From positions 1-33,850 of the IMG/VR virus record IMGVR_UViG_3300045579_000116: a stretch of DNA of 33,850 nucleotides. One strand, given 5' to 3'. The first letter of the stretch is position 1; each line of letters starts with the position of its first letter. The notes beneath the pieces were generated by a model, which saw only the letters and a list, made by a program, of their open reading frames with translations, ran no database searches and had not been told where the DNA came from. Positions 1-8,184 of the stretch are shown piece by piece. The DNA is from a virus. Made by a program: the position numbers and the translations under genes.

Positions 1-47
1 CGGGTTCGGGGAGACTGTGATTGAGGTCTGTTTATTAAATATACAAA

Positions 48-758
48 ATGAAATCGCAGACTGACGGTCTATTGAGCAAGGTGACAGCGCAGAACATCCG
101 CCTGCTCATCGAGAAGCAGAAGTCGGGTAAACCGTTGACCCGCGCTCAGTTGCAACAGGTGGAGAACTACCTATCGGGCAAAGAGGAGAAGCCGAGGACG
201 TGGGCGAAGTCACTCGCTGAGTTGGCCGCTATGTTCGGGGTGACTCGGGCCGCGTGCAAAAGCTGGATCACCCGCGGAGCACCAGCCGCCAACGCTTCAG
301 GATTTTATCCGATCGAAGAGTGGCGCGAGTGGGTCGAGGCGCACGGTGCGGGTGCATCGGGCGACGATGGCGACCTTGACAAGAGTAAGCTGACCGCTCG
401 TCAGGTTCACCTCCGCAACCAACTCCTCGAACTGCAAATCCAACAGGCCAGAGGCGAAGTCATGCACCGTGACGAGATTCGCAAAAAGCTGTACCAGACA
501 TTTGACACTTGCAAACGCTTGCAGCTCCGCATCGGACCATCACTCGCTGGCCGACTCTCGGGGATGACCCCGACGCAGATCTCCACTGAAATCACAACCG
601 CAATACGAAACAGCTATGCAGAAATACAACGATGGGCAGATGAACAAGCCGCAGCCGAAGCTGGAACAGATGCACCCAGCCGACTTGATACCCTACGCGA
701 GGAACGCGAAGAAACACGACCCAGAGCAGGTCGTAAAGATCGCGGGAAGCATCCGTGA
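48..758 (+). CDS. Terminase small subunit (Nu1-like)
   Basis: Likely the DNA-recognition subunit of the packaging terminase, which binds the packaging site and loads the large subunit. The protein is 236 aa. Residues about 50-100 form a winged-helix-like segment (SLAELAAMFGVTRAACKSW, then a proline/glycine turn and EEWREWVEAH), as in lambda Nu1-type proteins. Residues about 115-165 are a helical segment rich in Leu, Gln and Glu that could dimerise or contact the large subunit. The C-terminal about 40 residues are charged and lie in the overlap with the next gene. It sits two genes before the large terminase, the expected place. The start follows an AT-rich leader with no Shine-Dalgarno sequence. 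The family call rests on the fold-like pattern and position, not on a search. Confidence 0.75.
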   Translation: MKSQTDGLLSKVTAQNIRLLIEKQKSGKPLTRAQLQQVENYLSGKEEKPRTWAKSLAELAAMFGVTRAACKSWITRGAPAANASGFYPIEEWREWVEAHGAGASGDDGDLDKSKLTARQVHLRNQLLELQIQQARGEVMHRDEIRKKLYQTFDTCKRLQLRIGPSLAGRLSGMTPTQISTEITTAIRNSYAEIQRWADEQAAAEAGTDAPSRLDTLREEREETRPRAGRKDRGKHP

Positions 759-1797
759 GTTTGGCTTCAACAACCCCGTCCTCGTTGACCAGGACAACGG
801 CATCATCGCTGGCCACGGGCGCGTCATGGCCGCCATCAAGCTCGGCCTTGAGTCAGTTCCAATCATCAGGCTCTCACACCTGACCGAAACTCAGCGCAGG
901 GCTTACATCTTGGCCGACAACAAACTCGCCGAACTGGGTGGCGGTTGGGATGAGGAGATGCTCAAGGTCGAACTCGAGGCCATCAAAGAGAGCGACCTCG
1001 ACCACCTCCTGACGGGTTTTTCGGATGAGGAGATGGCCGAGTTGCTCGCGGAAACCAATCAACTCAACGGAGACCCCGACGAAGTACCAGAGACACCGGA
1101 CGACCCGATCACCAAGCCGGGCGACATGTGGATCCTCGGGGAGCATCGCCTGCTCTGCGGCGACTCGACGAAGGCGGAGGATGTCGAGCGGCTGATGGCG
1201 GGAGCGAAAGCGGACGCTTGCGTCACCGATCCGCCTTATGGAATTGGCGTGGACGCCGCGATGCACAAACAAAGCGGGACGCAGTATGGAAAAGCAGCAG
1301 CGGCAAAGAGGCACTACGCTGCGACCGACTGGGACAAGCTGCCACCACAGTCTGTGATAGACAACGCCGCGTCTCACTCCGAGGCCATCATTTTCGGCGG
1401 CAACTATTTCAAACTTCCGCCTGCGCGATGTTGGCTTGTGTGGGACAAGGAGAACGGCGACAACGCCTTCGCGGACTGCGAACTGGCGTGGACAAACCTC
1501 GACAAGCCCGTGCGACTAAAGCGGCATCTTTGGAACGGGATGATTCGCAAAGGTCGAGAAGAGAGAACCATCCACCCGACGCAAAAGCCAGTGGATGTAA
1601 TGGCTTGGTGTATTGGCATGACGGCGGGCGTCGTCTACGACCCGTTCCTCGGCTCCGGCACCACGCTGATCGCCGCCGAGCAACTGGGCCGCAAGTGCTA
1701 CGGGATGGAGATCAGCCCATCTTATTGTGACGTCATCGTGAAGCGGTGGGAGACACTGACAGGCAAAAAAGCCACCAGAGAATCAGATGTTCTTTGA
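640..1797 (+). CDS. ParB-domain / DNA methyltransferase fusion (beta-class N4/N6)
   Basis: A two-domain protein of 385 aa from ATG 640; an in-frame ATG at 616 would add 8 residues. Residues about 10-75 are a ParB/Srx-type domain with the signatures YARNAKKH, a GIIAGHGR motif and an AAIKLG helix. The C-terminal half is an S-adenosylmethionine-dependent DNA methyltransferase: catalytic DPPYGIG near residue 197, HPTQKP near 313, and SAM-binding DPFLGSGTT near 335. The catalytic motif precedes the SAM motif, which is the beta-class order. DPPY suggests adenine-N6, but cytosine-N4 is possible. The gene overlaps the small terminase by 119 bases and the large terminase by 11. Such fusions are known in phages, where they may protect DNA from restriction or mark it for packaging. 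Specificity cannot be read from the sequence. Confidence 0.9.
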   Translation: MNKPQPKLEQMHPADLIPYARNAKKHDPEQVVKIAGSIREFGFNNPVLVDQDNGIIAGHGRVMAAIKLGLESVPIIRLSHLTETQRRAYILADNKLAELGGGWDEEMLKVELEAIKESDLDHLLTGFSDEEMAELLAETNQLNGDPDEVPETPDDPITKPGDMWILGEHRLLCGDSTKAEDVERLMAGAKADACVTDPPYGIGVDAAMHKQSGTQYGKAAAAKRHYAATDWDKLPPQSVIDNAASHSEAIIFGGNYFKLPPARCWLVWDKENGDNAFADCELAWTNLDKPVRLKRHLWNGMIRKGREERTIHPTQKPVDVMAWCIGMTAGVVYDPFLGSGTTLIAAEQLGRKCYGMEISPSYCDVIVKRWETLTGKKATRESDVL

Positions 1798-3499
1798 GAC
1801 GATCTCAGAAATCGCGACCCTCCGCGATTATCGGCACCCCTGGCAATGGGCCGAGGATCACATCATCATCGACAAGCAGTCGTCGATGCCGGGTCAGTTC
1901 AGCGCGAACACCGCGCCGTGGACCAAAGAAATCATGGAGGTGTTCGCCGACGACTCGATCCGTGAAATCTCCATCATGTGTTCCGCGCAGTCTGGCAAAA
2001 CCCAGACGATGATGATCCTCCTCGCGTGGGCCATCGCTGAGGATCCCGGACCAGCGATGTGGGTGCTCGCCGCTCAAGACGAGGCCGAGGACTTCATGCA
2101 GACCAGACTCCTCCCGACCCTCATGGACTGCCAGACCATCAAGCGGATGATGCCGAAGGAACGGTCGGGCAAGCGAAAGGGCACCATCGACTTCGCTCCC
2201 ATGACGCTCATGGTTCGCGGAGCTGGCTCACCCTCGAAGCTGCAGTCGGTGCCGGTGCGATGGCTCATCCTCGATGAAGTTCGCAACTACCCGCCGGGGG
2301 CGTTGGAGATGGTCCGCAAACGTGTCCGCGCACAGTGGAACTACCGGATCGTTCAGATCTCCACCCCGTTGTTTGAAAACGACGCGGTGCACCAGTCATT
2401 CCTCGACGGGGACCAGCGAAGGTTCGAATGGCCGTGTCAGGCGTGCGGAATGTTCTTCTCGCCGCTCTGGGAGCACGTTGAGTGGGAAGAGTCGGAGCAG
2501 ACCAAGACACCCGAGGGAAAGTGGTTGTTCGAGAAGGTTGCGGAAAGCATCAGGCTCAAGTGCCCATCGTGCGGTCACGGGCACACCGATGACCCCGTGA
2601 CGCGCCGCACCCTCGTGGAGAAAGGCCGATGGGAGAAGGGCAACCTCATCGCACCGAAGCACAAAGTCAGCTTCACTTGGTCGTCTCTCGTCCCGTGGTG
2701 GATCCCGTGGCGTGAGGCCGTCGAGGAGTTCTTGGTGGCCAAGCGGCAGATGACATTCGGGAACGTCATCCCGATGCAGACGTGGAAGCGAGAGACAATG
2801 GGAGAGCCGTGGATCAGTGACCTCAATGCCGAGCAGTTCGGGGATGACCTCCGAGGAACTGACTACAAGTTGAAAGAGACCACCGGAGGCCGTGTCTTCC
2901 TCTCCATCGACGTGCAGAGTTATGGGCTGTGGTTCGTCGTTCGGGAATGGCACCCCGGGGGAACCTCTCGCCTCGTCGACTTCGGGAGTGCTGTCAGCCT
3001 GTCGATGATGGACGAGGTGGTGGCGAAGTACGGCATCGCGTCGGGCGATGTCATCATCGACTCGGGGTTCGACACTCAAACCGTGTACACCGAGATCGCG
3101 AAACGGGGAGGAAAGTGGAAGGCCAGCAAAGGCCACGATTCGGTCAACGGCTACATGGTCAACAACGTCCGAAGGCCGTTCATGTGGAGCAAAGCCGATG
3201 CGATGCTGGGCCAAGGACAAAAGCGAACCATCAACCTGCTCGTGTTTTCCAACCCAATGCTCAAAGACGCACTGGCTCATCTCATGTCAGGCAAGGGTCC
3301 AGCGTGGGAGTTCGCGAGGGAGGCCGGTGATATCTACCTCGCTCAGGTAACCTCCGAGAGACGAGAGGAACGGGTCGACGCGCACGGGCGGGTGAGCCAC
3401 ATTTGGAAACAGATCCGAAAGGACAACCACTTGTTCGACTGCGAGGTGCTTCAAGTTCTCGCTGCACTGGCGACCAACTTCATCGGAGCCGCTGGTTGA
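1787..3499 (+). CDS. Terminase large subunit (gpA-like)
   Basis: The packaging motor: an ATPase that pumps DNA into the prohead and a nuclease that cuts the concatemer. The protein is 570 aa, close to the usual size for gpA-type large subunits. Walker A is CSAQSGKT near residues 65-72. Walker B is LILDEVRNYP near residues 159-168. Two CxxC pairs (CQACG near 216, CPSCGHG near 258) look like a zinc ribbon, which the gpA family often carries. LSIDVQS near 372 fits the first acidic residue of the RNase-H-like nuclease. It starts inside the end of the methyltransferase gene (11-base overlap), and its TGA shares one base with the next ATG, so translation is probably coupled. Confidence 0.92.
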   Translation: MFFETISEIATLRDYRHPWQWAEDHIIIDKQSSMPGQFSANTAPWTKEIMEVFADDSIREISIMCSAQSGKTQTMMILLAWAIAEDPGPAMWVLAAQDEAEDFMQTRLLPTLMDCQTIKRMMPKERSGKRKGTIDFAPMTLMVRGAGSPSKLQSVPVRWLILDEVRNYPPGALEMVRKRVRAQWNYRIVQISTPLFENDAVHQSFLDGDQRRFEWPCQACGMFFSPLWEHVEWEESEQTKTPEGKWLFEKVAESIRLKCPSCGHGHTDDPVTRRTLVEKGRWEKGNLIAPKHKVSFTWSSLVPWWIPWREAVEEFLVAKRQMTFGNVIPMQTWKRETMGEPWISDLNAEQFGDDLRGTDYKLKETTGGRVFLSIDVQSYGLWFVVREWHPGGTSRLVDFGSAVSLSMMDEVVAKYGIASGDVIIDSGFDTQTVYTEIAKRGGKWKASKGHDSVNGYMVNNVRRPFMWSKADAMLGQGQKRTINLLVFSNPMLKDALAHLMSGKGPAWEFAREAGDIYLAQVTSERREERVDAHGRVSHIWKQIRKDNHLFDCEVLQVLAALATNFIGAAG

Positions 3500-3759
3500 T
3501 GAGTGGGACTCAGGTGATGGCCGACGACATTGATTACCAAGGGATTTTCCGCGCGATGACCGCCGCCGAACTGGCGGAAGCATACGCTCGACTCAAGGCC
3601 GAGTTCGCGGACCCGTACACCTCTGTGTCGTCAGCCGGGACCTCTTCCCAACGCGACCGAGTGCAGATTGCCAAAGAACTCGCCGCGTGCGCTCAGATCG
3701 TCACCGAACGCTCACGCTCGACTCCTCGCAACCGCGTGCGAGCATCCTTCAGCCGATGA
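3499..3759 (+). CDS. gpW-like head-tail joining protein
   Basis: A small protein of 86 aa between the large terminase and portal, exactly where lambda has W. It is mostly helical with a TAAELAEAYARLKAEF helix, a polar linker, then QIAKELAACAQIVTE and a basic Arg-rich tail. gpW proteins are about 70 aa with two helices and a basic tail, and they close the portal after packaging. The start at 3499 overlaps the terminase stop by one base; a second ATG six codons later (MADDIDYQ) is also possible. The call relies mainly on position, size and helix-linker-helix pattern. Confidence 0.65.
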   Translation: MSGTQVMADDIDYQGIFRAMTAAELAEAYARLKAEFADPYTSVSSAGTSSQRDRVQIAKELAACAQIVTERSRSTPRNRVRASFSR

Positions 3760-5486
3760 AACTCATTCGACGCATCCGCAACGCTGTACGGGCTTTTCGC
3801 TGGGAGGGCGCGGAGCCAACCGAGAGTCGAGCACAGACTCCCTCGAACTACTCGAACCATGCCGAGAGCGCATCGACAAACCGAGGCCGCGTGCAGTTGA
3901 TCTGGGAGGCTCGAGACCTTGAGAACAATCACCCACTCGTCTCTGGCATTCTGAGGAAGCTCACCCTCTACACACTCGGATCCCTACGCTATCAGGCACG
4001 CACCAGCGACCCCGCAATCAACTCAGCTTACGAATCCTTTTTCGCCGACTGGTGCAAACGTGCTGACTTCTCGGGCCGATTCGACTTCCTGAGTCTGATG
4101 CAACTCGCCTTCGTCTCGTTCGTGCGGGACGGTGACTGTCTCCTCGTCAAAAGCCTCACCGAGGACGGGCCGCGCCTGCAACTTATCGAAGCCGACCGCA
4201 TCGGGAACCCGTACCACTCGACCGTGGCCGACGACCTCATCGGGGGCATCCGTATCGACGTCAAGACGGGCCGACCAGTGGCCTACCAGATCACGCGCCG
4301 CAGCATGGGAGCATCCTACGTCGACGAGCAGGAGGTGCCAGCCGAGCGGTGCCTGCACTTGTTCGACCCTCAACGCCACGACTCTTACCGTGGTGTATCG
4401 GCCTTTGCTCCCGCCATCGCAACCTGCAAGGACATCGTGGAAATCCTCGCGGGGGAGAAGGATGCGGTGAAGTGGGCGAGCAGACAGACAGGTGTGGTGA
4501 AGACTCCATCAGGCGAGGGTCTCGGATGGGACGAGCAGACAACCACCGGAGACTCCATCGAGCGCATCACACCCGGCACCATCCACTACCTCAAGCCTGG
4601 CGAGGAAGTGACTGGGTTCATGAGCAACCGTCCGAGCGTCACATTCCAAGGTTTCCTCGAGTCGCTGCAACGGCATCTGGCCGACGCTCTCGGTCTCCCA
4701 TACGGGTTCTTTATCGACCCTTCGGATCTCGGTGGGGTGACCGCTCGGCTCGACTCACAGCAAGCCGCTCGCGTTTGTGGACGCTACCAACGCATTCTCA
4801 CAAATCGGATCCTCGACCCCATCCTTGAGGCTGTCATCGCGTTTGGAATCTCGAACGGAGACATCCCGCAATCCGCTGAGTGGAGGGCTCACCGGTGGCA
4901 GTTTCCACCGTGGCCATCAACCGACATCGGGCGAGAGACCTACGCAGAATTGGCTGAACTTAAGCAGGGCGGGTCTACGTTTGCTGAGTATTACGCGAGC
5001 AAAGGCGAGGACTGGGAAGAGGCGTTTATTCAGTCCGCCAACGAGCGCAAACGCCGTGCGGAGATCTTCGCCGCCGCTGGCGTTGAGGATCCGTTGTTGC
5101 TCCTCCAACCTGACTCTGGAGGGTCTCAGCCGGGCATGAGTTCCGCCGAGGAGTCCACACAGTTTGCTGAAGATTCATTTGAGCCGCCTCAGGCCGTGCG
5201 TGCCGCAGCTGCGCGAGCACTCCGTGAACGTGCCAAGAAGCCAGCATCGCAGCGCGGGATGACTCCGGTCGGGATCGCTCGCGCTCGTGACTTGGCCAAC
5301 GGGAGACCAGTTTCAGCCGATACCGTGAGACGGATGAAAGCCTATTTCGACCGGCACCAAAGCGACAAGCAGGGCTCGACGTGGGACGACTACGGCAAGG
5401 GCCGTCAGGCTTGGGATGGATGGGGCGGGGACGCTGGCCAAGCGTGGGCGAATCGCATCGTGGAGAGACTCAACAAAACTGCCTGA
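3756..5486 (+). CDS. Portal protein (lambda gpB family) with C-terminal extension
   Basis: Forms the dodecameric ring at the capsid vertex through which DNA passes. The protein is 576 aa. ATG 3756 is chosen because it overlaps the preceding TGA as ATGA. Family signs include the basic N-terminus, NHPLVSGILRKLTLYTLG, FVRDGDCLLV, LQLIEADRIGNPY, AYQITRR, RCLHLFDPQRHDSYRGVSAF and DALGLPYGFFIDPSD, all typical of lambda-type portals. After about residue 485 comes an extra domain (MTPVGIARARDLANGR, then RRMKAYFDRHQ and AWDGWGGDAGQAWANR). I associate this short domain with head-morphogenesis proteins of other phages, where its role is unknown. The next small gene starts on the last base of this stop codon. 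Confidence 0.9.
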   Translation: MKLIRRIRNAVRAFRWEGAEPTESRAQTPSNYSNHAESASTNRGRVQLIWEARDLENNHPLVSGILRKLTLYTLGSLRYQARTSDPAINSAYESFFADWCKRADFSGRFDFLSLMQLAFVSFVRDGDCLLVKSLTEDGPRLQLIEADRIGNPYHSTVADDLIGGIRIDVKTGRPVAYQITRRSMGASYVDEQEVPAERCLHLFDPQRHDSYRGVSAFAPAIATCKDIVEILAGEKDAVKWASRQTGVVKTPSGEGLGWDEQTTTGDSIERITPGTIHYLKPGEEVTGFMSNRPSVTFQGFLESLQRHLADALGLPYGFFIDPSDLGGVTARLDSQQAARVCGRYQRILTNRILDPILEAVIAFGISNGDIPQSAEWRAHRWQFPPWPSTDIGRETYAELAELKQGGSTFAEYYASKGEDWEEAFIQSANERKRRAEIFAAAGVEDPLLLLQPDSGGSQPGMSSAEESTQFAEDSFEPPQAVRAAAARALRERAKKPASQRGMTPVGIARARDLANGRPVSADTVRRMKAYFDRHQSDKQGSTWDDYGKGRQAWDGWGGDAGQAWANRIVERLNKTA

Positions 5487-5650
5487 TGCCTTACGCAATC
5501 CGCAAAACACCAACAGGATGGGCCAAGGTCAAAGTGTACCCTGGGCAGGAATCGGTCGTCTCTCACCACAAGACCCGCGAAGATGCCATCGCAGCGATCC
5601 GCGCCTACTACGCCAACAAGCGGAAACTCCAGAACCGAATGAGCAAATGA
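5486..5650 (+). CDS. Small conserved-type phage protein, unknown function
   Basis: 54 aa, MPYAIRKTPTGWAKVKVYPG, ending in a helix with AIAAIRAYYANK. The pattern (a beta hairpin of basic and aromatic residues, then a helix with AIRALYA-like sequence) recalls short proteins beside portal or protease genes in many phages. No function is established. It is coupled on both sides: its ATG shares a base with the portal TGA, and its TGA overlaps the protease ATG. Tight coupling makes it likely to be real despite its size. Confidence 0.7.
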   Translation: MPYAIRKTPTGWAKVKVYPGQESVVSHHKTREDAIAAIRAYYANKRKLQNRMSK

Positions 5651-6564
5651 AGACCACATCCTTTCAATCTCTCTCTCCCGCGAGCATCGACGCTGACACC
5701 ATCTTTGGCGTCTCTGTCATCACTCTCGGGGTGGCCAAGGGTCACGGGCTCCTCATCGACGAAACGACCCTCTCACAGGTCGTCAAATGCGGCAACGCAG
5801 CAAGGAGCGGAATCAAGGTCAAGGTCGGCCACGAGTCAGGCGTGGAGGAGATTGTCGGGCGACTCGTCAACTTCCGCATCGAGGACGAGAAGGTGCTCGC
5901 GGATCTTCAGCTGTTCCAGACCTCGCCGCGTCGAGATTTCATCCTCGAACTGGCCACCAAAACCCCCGAGGCATTCGGCCTTTCCATCTCGTTCGAGGGC
6001 AAGCCGCAGGACGTCAACGGGGCCGCCTACGCACGCTGTACGCGCCTCCGATCGGTGGACCTAGTTGACGAACCGGCAGCCAATCCGGACGGCCTTTTCG
6101 AGGCACCAGTTGATGACGCGCAAACAAGTGAGACTCCAATGAAGGAAGAACCAAAACCCGAAGCAATGGCCGAGGCACCCGCGCCGACCGTCGAGGAACG
6201 CCTCGCCACGGTCGAAGCATCGATCTCGGAAATCAAGGGGATGCTGACCGCACTCCTCACCGAAGAAACGACCGAAGCTCCCGAGACGGAAGTTGAAGTT
6301 GAAAAGGAAATGCCAGCAGCGATGAGTGCAAAGGCCGAAGAGGTCGCCGGTGCTGCTTTCGAGGCGGTCGAGGAGAAGATTCTCGGGGCCGTCGAAACCA
6401 AGTTCGAGGCACTCGCCGCTCTCATTAAATCATTTGGCACACCCGTCGCACCCGGTGTGGCGACCGAAGCAAAGGCTGACCAGCCTACCGACTTTTCCGA
6501 ACTCCGGAAAAACCCTGAAGCGTACAGGAACCACCTGATCGCCAAAGGAATCCTCAAACCCTAA
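5647..6564 (+). CDS. Prohead protease fused to scaffold-like C-terminus
   Basis: 305 aa from the coupled ATG at 5647. Residues 1-160 look like a capsid-maturation serine protease of the S78/herpes assemblin type: KVGHESG puts a likely catalytic His at 62, and FGLSISFEG a likely catalytic Ser at 113, followed by LRSVDLVDEPAANPDG, a common end of this domain. Residues about 165-300 are Ala/Glu/Lys-rich and predicted helical, as expected of an internal scaffold that is digested later. lambda gpC/Nu3 also joins protease and scaffold. The scaffold function is inferred from composition and from the lack of a separate scaffold gene before the cement and capsid genes. Confidence 0.85.
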   Translation: MKTTSFQSLSPASIDADTIFGVSVITLGVAKGHGLLIDETTLSQVVKCGNAARSGIKVKVGHESGVEEIVGRLVNFRIEDEKVLADLQLFQTSPRRDFILELATKTPEAFGLSISFEGKPQDVNGAAYARCTRLRSVDLVDEPAANPDGLFEAPVDDAQTSETPMKEEPKPEAMAEAPAPTVEERLATVEASISEIKGMLTALLTEETTEAPETEVEVEKEMPAAMSAKAEEVAGAAFEAVEEKILGAVETKFEALAALIKSFGTPVAPGVATEAKADQPTDFSELRKNPEAYRNHLIAKGILKP

Positions 6565-6576
6565 ATAACAAAAAAC

Positions 6577-6948
6577 ATGGCACAAAACGACTCCGGGTTC
6601 AAAGCGTTCGCCGTGGGGGCCTCGGCTCTCTCGGTCGGTCAACGCGTTGCACTCTCCTCTGGGCTGGCTGTTGCAGCTGGCGCACCAAACGGCACCGCTC
6701 TCGGCGTGGCTCTCGCTGACGCAGCAGCAAGCGGCATCGTGACGGTCAAACTCAACTCCGCTTCCGGAACCTTCGAGATGAAGGCTGGTGGCGCAATCAC
6801 CGCCGGTGCTGCAGTTTATCCCGCAGCCTCTGGCAAAATCCTCGCCACGGCAACGTCGAGCAACAACCCGATCGGAATCGCTCTCGAAGCGGCAACCGCT
6901 GACGGGGACGTGATCGAGGTCGCACTCGGGGTCAACGCTCACTCTTAA
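6577..6948 (+). CDS. Capsid cement/decoration protein (DUF2190-like)
   Basis: 123 aa, rich in Ala, Gly, Val and Ser with alternating hydrophobic residues. Its repeated pattern of VGQRVALSSG, AGAAVYPAASGKI, PIGIALEAATADGDVIEVAL matches the DUF2190 capsid-cement family, small beta-barrel proteins that sit on the outside of the expanded shell, like lambda gpD. It lies between the protease and the major capsid gene, as in lambda. The start has an A-rich leader (aataacaaaaaac) and no Shine-Dalgarno sequence, although decoration proteins are made in large amounts. Confidence 0.78.
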   Translation: MAQNDSGFKAFAVGASALSVGQRVALSSGLAVAAGAPNGTALGVALADAAASGIVTVKLNSASGTFEMKAGGAITAGAAVYPAASGKILATATSSNNPIGIALEAATADGDVIEVALGVNAHS

Positions 6949-6966
6949 ACCGAAAGGACTTAGAAA

Positions 6967-7911
6967 ATGTACGCAAACACTGGCGCAGTACTACGCGGCG
7001 ACATCCAGCAGGCTGTCATCCAATCAGGCGGGGCCGACTCAGGTCTCATTGGCGGTCTTGTGATGCCACCTCTCTCGGTGGCCACGAAAGCCGGACAATA
7101 CCTCAAAATCGACACCGCGACGGGCCACCTGATGCGGGTTGACGCTGACGCAGCAAAGCGCAACGCTGACGGTTCATACAGCCGCATCAGCCGTGCTTTC
7201 ACGTCCGACACCTACCTCTGCGAGGATCGCGGATTGGAAGAGTTGATCGACGACTCGAATCAAGCGGACCTCTCGCGGTTCCTCGACACTGAAGCGACCA
7301 TCGCAAAACTGTTGCTCCGCAACATCAAACTGGCTCACGAGACCCGTGTGGCCGCTGCGATCTTCAACACGTCGAACTTCAATAACACGACGGTTGGGAC
7401 GGTGTGGAGCAACTCCGCAGCAGACCCCGTGAGTGACTTGCAGGATGCCATCTCACGCCTCCGCAAAAAGGGCGTGGATGCGAACACCCTCGTGGTCAAC
7501 CTCGACGTGTACAACCTGCTCAGGAAGAACGCCAAGATGCAGAGCTACATCTTCGGTTCCGTCGGGACCGGAGACCTCCGCAACGTAGACGCCGCGCTGA
7601 TCGCCGCCAACATCGGCATCGACAAGGTGCTGGTCGCCTCGTCCGCGTACGACTCCTCGAAGAAAGGGCAGTCCGCTTCGGGCTCGTTCATCTGGGGCTC
7701 GAATCGCGCATGGATCGGTAACGTCCAATCCGGTGACTTCGTAGCGGGTGGCGCAGGCCGCACGCTGACGTGGACTGGAGACGCATCCGACCTGTTCGTC
7801 GTTGAGACGTACCGCGACGAAGCACGCCGCTCGGGCGTTGTGCGCGTGCGTCAGCACACCTCCGAGAAGGTCGTTGACTCGACCGCTGGGGAGTTGCTCA
7901 CGATCGCCTAA
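6967..7911 (+). CDS. Major capsid protein
   Basis: 314 aa; builds the icosahedral head, most likely with the HK97 fold. Support comes from position after the protease and cement genes, size, and sequence features: an N-terminal arm, LIGGLVMPPLSVATKAG, a long helical segment (LDTEATIAKLLLRNIKLAHE) resembling the spine helix, LQDAISRLRKKGVDANTLVV, and a C-terminal FVVETYRDEARRSGVVRVRQH region typical of HK97-fold capsid proteins. A weak aaagga sits upstream of the ATG, one of the few Shine-Dalgarno-like sequences in the window. A strong terminator follows 18 bases after the stop. Confidence 0.88.
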   Translation: MYANTGAVLRGDIQQAVIQSGGADSGLIGGLVMPPLSVATKAGQYLKIDTATGHLMRVDADAAKRNADGSYSRISRAFTSDTYLCEDRGLEELIDDSNQADLSRFLDTEATIAKLLLRNIKLAHETRVAAAIFNTSNFNNTTVGTVWSNSAADPVSDLQDAISRLRKKGVDANTLVVNLDVYNLLRKNAKMQSYIFGSVGTGDLRNVDAALIAANIGIDKVLVASSAYDSSKKGQSASGSFIWGSNRAWIGNVQSGDFVAGGAGRTLTWTGDASDLFVVETYRDEARRSGVVRVRQHTSEKVVDSTAGELLTIA

Positions 7912-7928
7912 AGCATTGCATTCTAAAG

Positions 7929-7959
7929 GGGGAACGGGAAAACCCCGTTCCCCTTTTTT
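7929..7959 (+). terminator. Rho-independent terminator after major capsid gene
   Basis: A perfect 10-bp stem, GGGGAACGGG (7929-7938) with CCCGTTCCCC (7944-7953), a 5-base loop and six T residues (7954-7959). This is a textbook intrinsic terminator. It lies in the middle of the structural operon; the next gene starts 3 bases after the T run. It probably lowers transcription of connector and tail genes relative to the capsid. Confidence 0.92.
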
Positions 7960-7962
7960 CGT

Positions 7963-8184
7963 ATGGTTCCACCGATTTCGCAGGTTCAACGATATACCGG
8001 ACTCGACACCCCCGGGGGGCTCGCAGTGCTGGCCAAGGTCACGTTTCAATCGGGGCCGAAGGCTGTCAATCCTCCTCCAATCACCTCCACACCGCTCACT
8101 CCGAAAGGTGCTGGGATTTACGACGAGAACGGAATGCTGCCGACCATCAAAGGCAAAGGCCTTGAGTTCATCGCCTACGCATGA
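7963..8184 (+). CDS. Hypothetical protein, head-tail region
   Basis: 73 aa, not recognised. It has a Pro-rich middle (NPPPITSTPLTPKGAG) and an N-terminal QVQRYTGLDTPGGLAVL. It starts 3 bases after the terminator T run and has no Shine-Dalgarno sequence. Its TGA overlaps the next ATG (ATGA), which supports expression. Position suggests a small connector or capsid-associated protein, but nothing in the sequence proves this. Confidence 0.55.
   Translation: MVPPISQVQRYTGLDTPGGLAVLAKVTFQSGPKAVNPPPITSTPLTPKGAGIYDENGMLPTIKGKGLEFIAYA

Noticed and set aside
1-47. Promoter in the AT-rich leader (tttattaaatataca)
   Set aside because: A TATTAA-like box is present but no -35 at proper spacing is visible, and the window edge cuts the context.
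1128-1730. 200-codon Arg-rich + frame inside the methyltransferase
   Set aside because: Shadow of the methyltransferase frame; composition is skewed and there is no separate start context.
2396-3280. 294-codon open frame on the - strand opposite the large terminase
   Set aside because: The + frame has clear Walker, zinc-ribbon and nuclease motifs; the - frame shows no family pattern and is typical of GC-rich shadow frames.
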